NCBI GenBank assembly: GCA_004551865.1
Contig: SFPR01000002.1
Span: 11,533 to 75,532, forward strand
Direction: 5' to 3'
Source: Bacteroidales bacterium
GTDB taxonomy: Bacteria; Bacteroidota; Bacteroidia; Bacteroidales; P3
Length of the DNA stretch: 64,000 nucleotides
Below the pieces are notes generated by a model. The model was not told the DNA's origin. It saw only the letters and a list, made by a program, of their open reading frames with translations, and did not search any database. Of this stretch, positions 35,972 to 44,070 are shown in pieces. The position numbers and the translations under genes were made by a program. Within the stretch, counting starts at the first letter, position 1, and each line of letters begins with the position of its first letter.

Positions 35972-36007
35972 CGGCGTTTTGTTTCGGCAAAACGCCGTTT
36001 TGTTTTC
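35972..36007 (+). terminator. Terminator built from two family B cores
   Basis: CGGCGTTTTG (35972-35981) and CAAAACGCCG (35988-35997) form a perfect 10-bp stem with loop TTTCGG, followed by TTTTGTTTTC. The cores are 21 bp apart. Confidence 0.88.
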
Positions 36008-36162
36008 TGCTTGCTTCTTGTTAGCTGCTTTTTACGCCTTCTTCGGAGAATATTTCAAGGTTTCGGGCTGCAAAAATAGGATAAATCATTCCTAAACCCT
36101 TTGATTTTCTGCAATCTGATAGCAAGAAAAAAACTTGTTTTCAGCCCTTGCCGCAGCAAGTG

Positions 36163-36930
36163 TCAGAGGTTGAATAATTGAGTTGCGGTTTCGGTGGTTC
36201 TTTCCGCCACCTCTTCGAGAGAAATGTTCTTTATTTCGGAGAGTTTTTCGGCAATATTGAGGACATAAGAGCTTTCGTTTCGCTTCCCTCTGAAAGGCAC
36301 GGGAGCAAGATAGGGAGAATCGGTTTCCAAAACGATGTCATCTATGTCTATTTGTGCGACAAGCTCCGCAAGATGAGCATTTTTGAAAGTCAAAACCCCT
36401 CCTATCCCTATTTTGAAACCCATCTCAATCAAACGTTTTGCCTGATTGACATCTCCACCAAAGCAATGCAACACCCCATTATAAGTCTTGCGGTTAATAG
36501 ACTTCAACACTGCGAACAATTCATCAAAAGCCTTGCGAATGTGAATGCTAATCGGAAGAGAGAGTTCAAAACTCCACATCATCTGTTGGCGTAACGCCTC
36601 GATTTGTTCCTCAACAAACGTCTTGTCCCAATACAAATCGAGACCGACTTCGCCCACTGCACAAAACCGAGAAGGGTTTTCAAACAAAACCTTCCTGATA
36701 TTACCCAAGTCTTCTTCCCAATTTGCGTTTACACTTGTCGGATGCAACCCCATCATCGGGTAAAGTCCCTCAAATTTATCGCACAAAAGCAACAAAGGTT
36801 CGACAGTCGAACAATCCACATTGGGGAGCAGGATTTTTTTCACTCCATTTGCAGACGCTCTTTCCATAACCTGAACAATATCTTGCTCAAAATCTTTTTC
36901 GTAAATGTGCGAATGAGTATCTATCAACAT
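36163..36930 (-). CDS. TatD-family metal-dependent hydrolase
   Basis: 255 residues from the ATG at 36928-36930 (MLIDTHSHIY). The TIM-barrel amidohydrolase shows metal-binding DTHSHIY, GEVGLDLYWDK, SIHIRKAFDEL, LHCFGGDVNQAK and ETDSPYLAPVPFRGKRNES. TatD proteins are magnesium-dependent 3'-5' DNases; the physiological role in Bacteroidetes is not established. It lies just downstream of the rpsT terminator. Confidence 0.92.
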   Translation of the reverse strand: MLIDTHSHIYEKDFEQDIVQVMERASANGVKKILLPNVDCSTVEPLLLLCDKFEGLYPMMGLHPTSVNANWEEDLGNIRKVLFENPSRFCAVGEVGLDLYWDKTFVEEQIEALRQQMMWSFELSLPISIHIRKAFDELFAVLKSINRKTYNGVLHCFGGDVNQAKRLIEMGFKIGIGGVLTFKNAHLAELVAQIDIDDIVLETDSPYLAPVPFRGKRNESSYVLNIAEKLSEIKNISLEEVAERTTETATQLFNL

Positions 36931-36950
36931 AGCTTTTGTCAGTTTGTTAC

Positions 36951-36976
36951 AAAAAAAGCCCCCGACAAGCGGGAGC
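36951..36976 (-). terminator. Terminator after rpsT
   Basis: Minus strand: GCTCCCG and CGGGGGC pair (36958-36976 on plus), followed by TTTTTTT (36951-36957). It separates rpsT from tatD, only 20 bp before the tatD start. Confidence 0.8.
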
Positions 36977-37019
36977 CTCCATTCGATATTATGAAAAAAC
37001 GTATTTGTTTTTCGACAAC

Positions 37020-37274
37020 CTATTGCATTTTTGCTACTTTTCTCATGCACTTCGACTTCAAATTGGCAGCCTTGTTCTTGTGAATAACCGAACGTTTTGC
37101 CAATCTGTCTATTTGAGAAATCAACTTAGGCAATCTTTCACTTGCTTCTTTCATATCTTCTGTTGCTCTAAAATCTCTCAAAGCGTTACGCATTGTCTTC
37201 GCATAGTAGCGATTTGCGATTCTTTTCTTTTCGTTGGAACGAATTCTCTTTATTGAACTCTTATGATTTGCCAT
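37020..37274 (-). CDS. rpsT: 30S ribosomal protein S20
   Basis: 84 residues from the ATG at 37272-37274 ([18 protein letters not shown]...). A basic helical-bundle protein of the small ribosomal subunit. Conserved S20 features [24 protein letters not shown] and [20 protein letters not shown] are all visible; length is normal. It lies 21 bp after tRNA-Glu and is probably transcribed with it. Confidence 0.97.
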   Translation of the reverse strand: MANHKSSIKRIRSNEKKRIANRYYAKTMRNALRDFRATEDMKEASERLPKLISQIDRLAKRSVIHKNKAANLKSKCMRKVAKMQ

Positions 37275-37295
37275 TTCTATACTCTTATTTTTTAG

Positions 37296-37370
37296 TACCC
37301 CGTAGGGGATTCGAACCCCTGATTTCAAGAATGAAAATCTTGCGTCCTAGGCCAGCTAGACGAACGGGGC
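37296..37370 (-). tRNA. tRNA-Glu (UUC)
   Basis: 75-nt tRNA. Acceptor GCCCCGT pairs with ACGGGGT (G1:U72), anticodon stem CAAGA/TCTTG with loop TTTTCAT giving anticodon TTC, and T arm with GTTCGAATC. No CCA encoded. Upstream a TAATTTTG -7 box lies at 37401-37408. Confidence 0.97.
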
Positions 37371-37400
37371 GTTTGCAACTTTCCGCCGTTTTTGATGGTG

Positions 37401-37408
37401 CAAAATTA
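37401..37408 (-). promoter_or_regulatory. -7 box of tRNA-Glu/rpsT
   Basis: Minus-strand TAATTTTG, 31 bp before the tRNA 5' end. Confidence 0.5.
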
Positions 37409-37466
37409 CAACAAAAATTTGTTCTGCCCAAGTAAAATTGAAAAAAAATACCGTTTTGAGGCTATT

Positions 37467-38123
37467 TTACTCCTTATCTTGCTGAAATTCAAAGCCTAAT
37501 CTTTTCGCAGTAATAAAGCGTTTTGAGGCTGTTTTTTGCTTAATTTCACCAACAGTTATCTCTTTTACCTGATCGAAAGGCGGTGTGAGCAAATCAAAAT
37601 TGTTGGCATATTCCATTGCCGAAACGATTATGCTTGTTATTGATTGTTTATCGACAACCGAGGTATTGAAACTTGAATAAAGCAATCCGACTTCTCGTTT
37701 TCCTTCGATAAAGTAGTGCTTTTCTTTGTTGATAAACACTCTTCCGATAAGGTATCCTATATCATAGTCTCTATTGTAGTCGAAAGAATCGGTCAAAAAG
37801 TTGTAAATGTTTATCATTCCGCTGAATGAACGCTCCTTATCTTCCTTTATGTAAGGAAGTTTCATCACTTCGTGCATTCTCGAAAACTCAAATACATTGG
37901 TGTGCATTGAAAAAAGAAGAATGTCTGCTCCGAAACGTATCTCAAATTCTGCTTCCGACTTGTCGTTAAAGAAAAAATAATTCGGATATTCGGCTTTCAG
38001 AGCGTCAATTATCTCTTTTGCAGTGTCCCTGAACAAGGCAAATGTTTCTTTTGTATTTGAAAGAACTCTGTCAAGAAGGTCTGTTTTTTGCTTGATTGCC
38101 TTTCCTAATTCTTTGTATTCCAT
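37467..38123 (-). CDS. Conserved-looking protein of unknown function
   Basis: 218 residues, no signal peptide or membrane segment, so cytoplasmic. The N-terminus is helical (EYKELGKAIKQKTDLLDRVL, TAKEIIDALKAEY) and the centre alternates beta-like stretches (EIRFGADILLFSMHTNVFEF, YDIGYLIGRVFINKEKHYFIEGKREVGLLYSSF). It ends with a basic segment (KTASKRFITAKRLGFEFQQ). I recognise no family. It lies below the ferredoxin terminator, so it has its own promoter; convergent to nothing. Confidence 0.6.
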   Translation of the reverse strand: MEYKELGKAIKQKTDLLDRVLSNTKETFALFRDTAKEIIDALKAEYPNYFFFNDKSEAEFEIRFGADILLFSMHTNVFEFSRMHEVMKLPYIKEDKERSFSGMINIYNFLTDSFDYNRDYDIGYLIGRVFINKEKHYFIEGKREVGLLYSSFNTSVVDKQSITSIIVSAMEYANNFDLLTPPFDQVKEITVGEIKQKTASKRFITAKRLGFEFQQDKE

Positions 38124-38142
38124 AATTTTGACACATATTTAA

Positions 38143-38176
38143 TCAAAAAAAAGCCCCATGTTTGCTACACAGGGCT
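38143..38176 (-). terminator. Terminator after the ferredoxin gene
   Basis: Minus strand: AAGCCC and GGGCTT form a stem (plus positions 38151-38176) followed by TTTTTT. About 25 bp downstream of the ferredoxin stop. Confidence 0.8.
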
Positions 38177-38201
38177 TTGGTTTCTTTGTCTATTATAGGA
38201 A

Positions 38202-38372
38202 CTATTCCTCAGGGTGAATAGCTTCCATAGGGCAAACGTCGGCACAAGTTCCGCACTCAACGCATTTTGCAGGGTCTATCTTGTAGATATCACCTTCTGA
38301 AATTGCCCCAACAGGACATTCATCAATACAAGTGCCGCATGCAGCACAATCTTCTGAAATTTTGTAAGCCAT
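38202..38372 (-). CDS. 4Fe-4S dicluster ferredoxin
   Basis: A 56-residue protein, MAYKISEDCAACGTCIDECP at the N-terminus and CVECGTCADVCP in the second half, ending MEAIHPEE. Two CxxCxxCxxxCP motifs bind two 4Fe-4S clusters, the classic clostridial-type low-potential electron carrier. It would serve anaerobic redox enzymes and is a plausible partner of the Rnf complex (44-49 kb). It is monocistronic with promoter 38404-38434 and its own terminator. Confidence 0.95.
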   Translation of the reverse strand: MAYKISEDCAACGTCIDECPVGAISEGDIYKIDPAKCVECGTCADVCPMEAIHPEE

Positions 38373-38403
38373 TGCTTCTATTTTTTAGGGTTTATAACGA
38401 GTG

Positions 38404-38434
38404 CAAAGATATAACATTCTGCTCAAACACCAAA
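38404..38434 (-). promoter_or_regulatory. Promoter of the ferredoxin gene
   Basis: Minus-strand TTTG (38431-38434), 19 bp, TATCTTTG (38404-38411): exact consensus match. Confidence 0.8.
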
Positions 38435-38573
38435 TAAAAAGCATGATTTTTTTTTGCACAAAGAGTGTTTGCTTCACCCGACCGGCAGAATAAATTGAGA
38501 TTTTCGTGCAGTAAATCACGACAAATGAGTATCTTTGCCATCGAAAAACAACCAAATAAAAATTCTATCTGCG

Positions 38574-39302
38574 ATGAATAAAACGACTATGCTGAGATTG
38601 ACACTTGCCGTTGCGGCTCTGACTTTGATTGTTTGCAGTTGTACTCAAGACAAAGTGGTCGAAAAATATGACAACGGCAAAGCAAAAGTAATCCAAATTC
38701 TCAAAAAGAAAGACGGAAGTTTGCAACAAGTGGGCGAAAAACGCTTGTATGAAAACGGCAAAGAACGAATGAGCGGCAAAATATCCGAGGGCAAACGCAC
38801 CGGAGTGTGGAAATTTTACTTCGAGAGCGGCAAACTATTTGCTAAAGCCGACTTTACCGACAATCAACAAGGCAAAAACTGGGAAGTATATGACCATGAG
38901 GGCAAACAACTTGTGAGCAAATCGGACAAAATTGCCGAACTCCACTTTGCACAAGACGGAGGTTTGTGCGACATAAGGATAAAACAAGACGACAAAGAAC
39001 TGTTGTACCGCTTTTTTGAGTCGTTCCGAGTATGCGTAACCTCACAAATGAAAGGCAACATACCAAACGGAGAAACGATTGCATGGTTTGAAAACGGCAA
39101 AATGAACTCCTACTACTATTACAGAGACGGAATACAAGACAGCATTTACCGAGTTTATACCGAAGAGGGAGGATTGCTTGTGAGCGGACAATATAATAAA
39201 GGTATAAAGGTGGGCAAATGGGAATACTATCTCTCAGACGGTTCACCCTCAGGCATAGAAATCTACGACACAGACGGCACAAAACTAAAATCGAGAGAAT
39301 AA
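38574..39302 (+). CDS. Lipoprotein with MORN-like (YwqK-type) repeats
   Basis: 242 residues from the ATG at 38574: lipoprotein signal (LTLAVAALTLIVCSC). The mature part has repeated MORN_2-like units: EKYDNGKAKV, KRLYENGKERMSGKISEGKRTGVWKFYFESGKLFAKADF, FENGKMNSYYYYRDG, LLVSGQYNKGIKVGKWEYYLSDG. Such proteins are often annotated YwqK-family antitoxin, but no toxin gene is adjacent, so that label should not be taken as function. Promoter box TATCTTTG at 38530-38537. The next gene starts 1 bp after it. Confidence 0.8.
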   Translation: MNKTTMLRLTLAVAALTLIVCSCTQDKVVEKYDNGKAKVIQILKKKDGSLQQVGEKRLYENGKERMSGKISEGKRTGVWKFYFESGKLFAKADFTDNQQGKNWEVYDHEGKQLVSKSDKIAELHFAQDGGLCDIRIKQDDKELLYRFFESFRVCVTSQMKGNIPNGETIAWFENGKMNSYYYYRDGIQDSIYRVYTEEGGLLVSGQYNKGIKVGKWEYYLSDGSPSGIEIYDTDGTKLKSRE

Positions 39303-39303
39303 G

Positions 39304-39873
39304 ATGAAAAAGATATTGTTTTTTCTTGCGGTGATATTGCCCTTGTTTTCCTATGCACAATACTCTTTCGGCAAAATAGAACTGAACAAAGAGAGCAAAC
39401 AAAGCCCCTTTTGCTGCAAAATAGGAAGCAAAGACAGCCTTCACATCGCCCCTTGCAAACAAAACGGAGTGCAACAACTCTCGATAGGAAACCTGATTTG
39501 CAAGGCAGAAAACCAAGATGAACATTTGGATTATGAGATATTCGCAAACCACAAAGACAAAAAAGCCTTCGTACTTGTAAGCCGAACAACCGACAATCTG
39601 TGTGTTGGCTGTTCGCTATATCTTTTTGAAAACCGCAATGTGAAAGACTGCGGACTACTTCCCGTTGCAGCCTACACCAAAGACAAAAGCGGAAGAATGA
39701 ACTACAACAGCATTCTCCCACATTTGTCAATCGTAAAAGTCTCAAACCGCTACATACTCTCGTTCGAGACCCCTCTGATAGTCCTTTTCCCCATGCAGGA
39801 ACAAGAAGAAATCCTTTCGGGAAGAGACATCTTCTTTACCTTTGACAAAGACGGTCTGCAAATGAACAAATAA
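39304..39873 (+). CDS. Secreted protein of unknown function
   Basis: 189 residues with a signal peptide (ILFFLAVILPLFSYAQ). Mature sequence contains several Cys (CCKIGSKD, PCKQ, NLICKAE, CVGCSLYLF, KDCGLL). No family recognised. It starts immediately after the MORN lipoprotein stop and is co-transcribed with it; a family B terminator follows. Localisation is probably periplasmic. Confidence 0.6.
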   Translation: MKKILFFLAVILPLFSYAQYSFGKIELNKESKQSPFCCKIGSKDSLHIAPCKQNGVQQLSIGNLICKAENQDEHLDYEIFANHKDKKAFVLVSRTTDNLCVGCSLYLFENRNVKDCGLLPVAAYTKDKSGRMNYNSILPHLSIVKVSNRYILSFETPLIVLFPMQEQEEILSGRDIFFTFDKDGLQMNK

Positions 39874-39915
39874 CAAACCCGGATTGTTCAACCTGCCGAT
39901 TTTTGCAAGACAAAA

Positions 39916-39983
39916 CGCCCTTTCGCTGAAACAACTCGCCGTTTCATCAAGCTGAAACGGCGATTTATTTTGCCCGAACGCCT
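39916..39983. repeat. Family B array (4 units) with terminator hairpin
   Basis: Cores at 39916, 39937, 39958 and 39979, exact 21-bp steps. TCGCCGTTTCA (39936-39946) and TGAAACGGCGA (39953-39963) form an 11-bp stem followed by TTTATTTT; this would terminate the 38574-39873 unit. The stem changes TTTT to TTTCA on one arm and AAAC to TGAAAC on the other, a compensating pair. Confidence 0.88.
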
Positions 39984-40101
39984 AACTATTCCGCCACAAA
40001 TGCCGACTTTGTAAAGTATTTTCAAGCAAAAAACCACCTTTGTAAATAATTGATTTTCAAAAATCTTCATTTTACTCCCCAAAAATCGCCGTTTTGGTTT
40101 G

Positions 40102-40256
40102 CGAAGCAGGATTACCAAAAAAATTTCTTGTTGGTAATAGGATTACCAGCCTCATGGTAATAGGATTACCTTGGCGTGGTAATACCATTACCAAGCCGAA
40201 AAAAATTTTGGTAATACCATTACCAAGCCGAAAAAAATTTTGGTAATACCATTACC
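40102..40256. repeat. Family A array, GGTAAT/ATTACC variant
   Basis: Four full palindromes of the G variant start at 40133, 40156, 40178, 40210 and a fifth at 40242; steps are 23, 22, 32 and 32 bp. Centres: AGG, AGG, ACC, ACC, ACC. A half-site ATTACC ends at 40116. Linkers are AGCCTCAT, TTGGCGT and, for the 32-bp steps, 17 bp with the A-run then T-run. All arms carry the coordinated A-to-G and T-to-C change. Confidence 0.92.
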
Positions 40257-40298
40257 AACCGCAAAAGTGCGAAAGTAGTATATAAATCGAGGTTATAT

Positions 40299-40380
40299 TT
40301 AACGCTGTTGCCCTTGCAGGCAGGGGCAACTTGCACACAGCCCTCACGTAAAGCGAAGCGGCACGCAGGGTAAGCAATCC
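40299..40380 (+). repeat. Family C remnant
   Basis: AACGCTGTTGCCCTTGCAGG start, then a GCCCTCACGTAAAGCGAAGC stretch and GGCACGCAGGGTAAGCAA, which match parts of the element at 62461-62627 on both strands. Right end is missing. Confidence 0.55.
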
Positions 40381-40392
40381 TATATTAAAAAG

Positions 40393-40423
40393 AAAAAGCC
40401 GAAGGATAATCCTCCGACTTTTT
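40393..40423. terminator. Bidirectional terminator
   Basis: AAAAAGCCGAAGGA with TCCTCCGACTTTTT, 13 pairs with two mismatches, A run on one side and T run on the other. It would end the minus-strand gene at 40452 and any rightward transcript. Confidence 0.75.
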
Positions 40424-40451
40424 CGGTGAATTCTAATATCAAATATAGAGT

Positions 40452-42287
40452 TTAATTATTCACTATATTCTGAAATTCTATCAAAGATTGGTAACGCTTG
40501 AACTCCAAGTCGTTCTTTGCCTGATATTTATAAGAAGGTTCTTGTTTGCAGGCTTCTTTGAGGTTCTTGGTAAGTCCGGGAACGTCGTCCAATCGTGCAT
40601 AACAAACAGCTCTCAAATAATATACCTCTGCCGTTTGGTCCATACAGCAATCCAAAGTACGGATTGCGTTTCCGGTATTGCCGGTGAGCAACTGTATGAG
40701 TGCAAGGTTGTAGGTACACTTTCTGCCGTCGAGTTTTTCGGCTGCTTCTTCGTACTTTCCTTGTTTTATCAAAACGATTGCTTCATTCATTTGTGCTTGT
40801 TCGTTGCCGGCTGCAATAGATTGTTGTATGTAGTTGTCGGCTGCTTCGGTGTCTTTGAGTGCAAGGCTGAGCAAAGCAAGGTTTGAGAGGATTTCTCCGT
40901 TGTTTGGAGAGAGCTTGTCGGCCGTTTCCAAAAATCTTTTTGCATCGTCAAGCTGATTGAGGTACAATGCAACAGCTCCTGCATTGTTCCAACCGCCCCA
41001 TTCCGAAGCGAAACGTTCGGTTGCCGCCGTATAGATTTGCAACTTGCTTGCATAGTTGTGAGTAAGTGTTGCTGCGTACATAAGTTCGTCGTATGTGAGC
41101 TTGTCGGGATCAGACATTGCCATTTTTGCTATTTCTTGTTCTGTCTTTTGAACGCCCGAAAAGTTGAATGCTATTTCGCCTCGTCTCAATGTAGGTAGGA
41201 TTTCTTCTTCTATTTGGCTGAACACTACCGACATATTTCGGATTTCTTGTTCTCTTCTTATCTTGTCGGGTTGTGATTTTACAACGTTGATTACGGTGTT
41301 CTTCTCTTTTAGCGATGAACCTTCAACCAAGCGTATGAAGTTTTCCCAGTCTTCTCCCTTGGCACTTGAAGTTATCACAACGTCTTGTTTTGCTTGTTCG
41401 ACATAGCGTTTGATGTCATTCTTCTTTATGTTTTCGGCTTTGGCTCTTTCGGTAAGGGCTTCGGTGAGCATTCTTTCTACCAAATTGACGGTGGTTTCGG
41501 CTCTCTTTTTGGACAATCCTATGTTGAAAGTCTCTTCTCCTTCGGGTGAAGCCCATGCGTTTACGAAAATTTGACGTGGAACTTGGTTGTTCACTATGTA
41601 GCTTTTCATGCTTTCATAGCCTCTTTTGGCGTCCATTTTCTTGTTCAACTTGTTGTTCCAATTCAAATCAGACATATTTACGGTGAAATAAATGTCGGTT
41701 GTCATGATTTGGTCTGTTGATACCTTGTAGTTGGCAGGTGCCATTGCCAAATCTCCTCTTATATCCACTCTATTGGAAGTCGAATTGACACCTTCGGCAA
41801 TTTTGACGTTGCCGAGCTTTATTGCTCCGGGGTTTTCCATTGCCTCACTCCACGTTGCATTGGCTTCATTGACTTCTTTTGCTTTGTATGCTATGGGATT
41901 GAGGTAAAGTTTGGCACTTTCCATTCCCTGACGATAAGCAACAGTGTCTTTATATACAAATCTGCCTCCGCTGCTCTTGTCAATGGTCTTGCCGTTACCC
42001 TCTACTTTTGAGCCTTTAAGGTTCATTGGCGAAAGAATGACCTCACCTGTTTCCCATGTCAAAACAGGTTGCAAGTAAACCACTGCATTCTTTTGAAAAT
42101 ACTTCTCGGGGATATTGCCGTTGATTGTAACGACAACCTTATCGCCGTGAGCCTCCATCGGGTTTGGAGAAATCTGATAACGCACGGTGTCGTGCTTCTT
42201 CTGCATGGTCTTTATGCTTCCGCAAGATGCGGCAAGAAGTGCAAAACCCATGCCGATAACTAATGTTCTTAATATTGTCTTTCTCAT
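40452..42287 (-). CDS. Lipoprotein with OmpA-like central domain and TPR repeats
   Basis: 611 residues. Lipoprotein signal (VIGMGFALLAASCGS). Residues ~30-210 are a beta-rich domain (VVVTINGNIPEKYFQKNAVVYLQP). Next comes an OmpA-like segment with VNAWASPEGEETFNIGLSKKRAETTVNLV, the peptidoglycan-binding style core. The C-terminal ~200 residues form TPR helices (AVALYLNQLDDAKRFLETADKLSPNNGEILSNLALLSLALKDTEAADNYIQQSI). Such proteins anchor at the outer membrane. A TACTTTTG box at 42343-42350 (minus) may be the promoter. The partner is unknown. Confidence 0.8.
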   Translation of the reverse strand: MRKTILRTLVIGMGFALLAASCGSIKTMQKKHDTVRYQISPNPMEAHGDKVVVTINGNIPEKYFQKNAVVYLQPVLTWETGEVILSPMNLKGSKVEGNGKTIDKSSGGRFVYKDTVAYRQGMESAKLYLNPIAYKAKEVNEANATWSEAMENPGAIKLGNVKIAEGVNSTSNRVDIRGDLAMAPANYKVSTDQIMTTDIYFTVNMSDLNWNNKLNKKMDAKRGYESMKSYIVNNQVPRQIFVNAWASPEGEETFNIGLSKKRAETTVNLVERMLTEALTERAKAENIKKNDIKRYVEQAKQDVVITSSAKGEDWENFIRLVEGSSLKEKNTVINVVKSQPDKIRREQEIRNMSVVFSQIEEEILPTLRRGEIAFNFSGVQKTEQEIAKMAMSDPDKLTYDELMYAATLTHNYASKLQIYTAATERFASEWGGWNNAGAVALYLNQLDDAKRFLETADKLSPNNGEILSNLALLSLALKDTEAADNYIQQSIAAGNEQAQMNEAIVLIKQGKYEEAAEKLDGRKCTYNLALIQLLTGNTGNAIRTLDCCMDQTAEVYYLRAVCYARLDDVPGLTKNLKEACKQEPSYKYQAKNDLEFKRYQSLIEFQNIVNN

Positions 42288-42391
42288 CTTTGTGAAATGA
42301 TTTGTTCTTTACTCAATCTATTAAAAGTTACACTACGCCCTGCAAAAGTAAGAATAAATCTTGAAACAGCGTCTTATTGTTCGTTATTTCT

Positions 42392-43318
42392 TTATTTGAG
42401 CCTGCTGCGTTTCAAAAGATAGGGCAGCAATACTTGGTCAAATCCTTTGTTTATATCTGCTTGAACGAAGTCGGTTTGCAGATTGTTGCATTGAGTTTTT
42501 ATTTGTGTTACCAACTCTTGCATCTTTTGGGAGTAGTGTTCTTTGAGTTGAAGCGGCGTGGCTTTGATTTGCTCTCCTGTTTCCATGTCGATAAACCTTC
42601 GGGGAGAGTTGTCAAAGTTCAATTCTATCTCTTTGTCTTTGTCGCATACATGAAACAAAATAACTTCGTGTTTGTTGTATCGGAGATGTTGAAGAGCATT
42701 GGTGAAGCCGTTTGTGTTATCGACAAGGTTCATAAGGTCGGTAAATATTATAATGAGGCTCCGCTTGTGAACACATTCTGCAATCTTGTGAAGAGCTTCC
42801 GCAATGTTTGTGTGGCGGTTGTACTCTGCTTTCTTCGATAGGAGCTGTTCCAAAAGCGTAAACATACTCTGTCTGTGAGCAAAACTCGTTTTTATGTCGG
42901 TGAGCTGCCTGATTGTATCATCTACAAGACTTATACCGAAAGCGTCTCTCTGCTTGTAAAACAAATGACAAAGACAGCCCGAAGCATAAAGGGAAAAGGT
43001 TAGTTTGTCGGGACTTTCAAACGTGCGTGCCTTGCCGAGAGGGAAATACATTGAAGACGATGTATCCACAACCAAAAGACATCTGAGATTGGTTTCTTCT
43101 TCGTACTTTTTCACAAACAGCTTGTCGCTTTTTGCATAAAGTTTCCAATCAATATGCTTTGTCGAGTCTCCTTGATTGTACAATCTGTGTTCGGCAAACT
43201 CGACCGAGAAACCATGAAACGGACTTTTGTGCAAGCCGCTCATAAATCCCTCTACAATTTTTCTTGTTTTGAACTCGAGAGAGTTGTATCGTGAAAATTG
43301 TTCAATCTCTCCTGCCAT
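42392..43318 (-). CDS. DUF58 domain protein (vWA-like)
   Basis: 308 residues from the ATG at 43316-43318. DUF58 proteins have a von Willebrand A-like fold; here GLHKSPFHGFSVEFAEHRLYNQGDSTKHIDWKLYAKSDKLFVKKYEEE is the signature region and DTSSSMYF the metal-ion adhesion site. They generally act with a MoxR AAA ATPase and batA/B-type proteins; these partners are not next to it in this window (thioredoxin is upstream, a lipoprotein downstream), so the usual operon is broken up. Confidence 0.9.
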   Translation of the reverse strand: MAGEIEQFSRYNSLEFKTRKIVEGFMSGLHKSPFHGFSVEFAEHRLYNQGDSTKHIDWKLYAKSDKLFVKKYEEETNLRCLLVVDTSSSMYFPLGKARTFESPDKLTFSLYASGCLCHLFYKQRDAFGISLVDDTIRQLTDIKTSFAHRQSMFTLLEQLLSKKAEYNRHTNIAEALHKIAECVHKRSLIIIFTDLMNLVDNTNGFTNALQHLRYNKHEVILFHVCDKDKEIELNFDNSPRRFIDMETGEQIKATPLQLKEHYSQKMQELVTQIKTQCNNLQTDFVQADINKGFDQVLLPYLLKRSRLK

Positions 43319-43339
43319 TGGGAAATAAGAAAACAAAGA

Positions 43340-43371
43340 GTGAGAAGCTGCAATACTCTACTGCTTCTCAC
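43340..43371 (-). terminator. Hairpin after trxA
   Basis: GTGAGAAGC (43340-43348) with GCTTCTCAC (43363-43371), 9-bp perfect stem, T-rich tract following on the minus strand. 23 bp downstream of the thioredoxin stop. Confidence 0.65.
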
Positions 43372-43393
43372 CTTTTATTATAAGGTTGCTTTT

Positions 43394-43711
43394 CTACAAG
43401 TACTTCTCAATCTTTTCTACGAAAGCACTCTTGGGATTTGCTCCCACCAACTTGTCGAGAAGCTCTCCGTTTTTCAAAAATACAACGGTAGGAACGTTTC
43501 TTACTCTAAACTGAGCAACAACATCGCTGTTGCCATCAACATCACACTTTCCTATTATTGCTTTTCCTTCGTACTCTTGTGCCAATTCCTCAATTACAGG
43601 TCCTATCTTTTGACAAGGTCCGCACCAAGTAGCCCAAAAGTCTATCACAACCAAGGTGTCTTTCTTCGATATTACTTCATTGAATGAAGCATCTGTAATT
43701 TCTAATGCCAT
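43394..43711 (-). CDS. trxA: Thioredoxin
   Basis: 105 residues. Small disulfide-reducing protein with the active site WCGPC at residues 29-33 (FWATWCGPCQKIGPV), the cis-proline segment VRNVPTVVFLKNGE and normal length. It would be reduced by the TrxB encoded at 13.5 kb. Single gene with promoter 43757-43788 and hairpin terminator. Confidence 0.96.
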   Translation of the reverse strand: MALEITDASFNEVISKKDTLVVIDFWATWCGPCQKIGPVIEELAQEYEGKAIIGKCDVDGNSDVVAQFRVRNVPTVVFLKNGELLDKLVGANPKSAFVEKIEKYL

Positions 43712-43756
43712 AATGTTTTCTGTTTTTTATGTGTTTACTCTGTATCAAAATTTGTG

Positions 43757-43788
43757 CAAAACTATCTATTTTTTGCGACATGACCAAA
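43757..43788 (-). promoter_or_regulatory. Promoter of trxA
   Basis: Minus-strand TTTG (43785-43788), 20 bp, TAGTTTTG (43757-43764). Confidence 0.7.
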
Positions 43789-44003
43789 TGAAACGCTGTC
43801 GAAAAGCATTTTTTGGGTCTTTCTGTCATTTGATACACCATTGCTTTCAAACAAGACAAGGAGTCTTTTTATCGAGTCAAAATTAACAAATCGTGTTTTA
43901 TTTGGATAAACACAAATTACTCACAATCAGCACTTGCATTGTCTGTAAATTTTATTGAGAACGCAATAAACGAAATTTCTCAAGAAGAAATTTGCGAAAA
44001 AGA

Positions 44004-44034
44004 TTTGTCGATTGAGCAAAAAAATGTACCTTTG
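44004..44034 (+). promoter_or_regulatory. Promoter of the rnf operon
   Basis: TTTG (44004-44007), 19 bp, TACCTTTG (44027-44034): exact consensus match, 36 bp before the rnfB ATG. Confidence 0.8.
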
Positions 44035-44070
44035 TCGGACGAAATAATGCTTATAAACCAATAGAAAGAG

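Larger units (their letters stand above)
39874..40451. other. Gene-free region holding A, B and C repeats
   Basis: About 580 bp between convergent genes. In order: family B array (39916-39983), a single B core (40087-40091), family A array (40102-40256), a short family C remnant (40299-40380) and a bidirectional terminator (40393-40423). Confidence 0.75.

Noticed and set aside
38574..39302. YwqK-type antitoxin function
   Set aside because: Only MORN-like repeats and a lipoprotein signal are seen; no toxin is adjacent.
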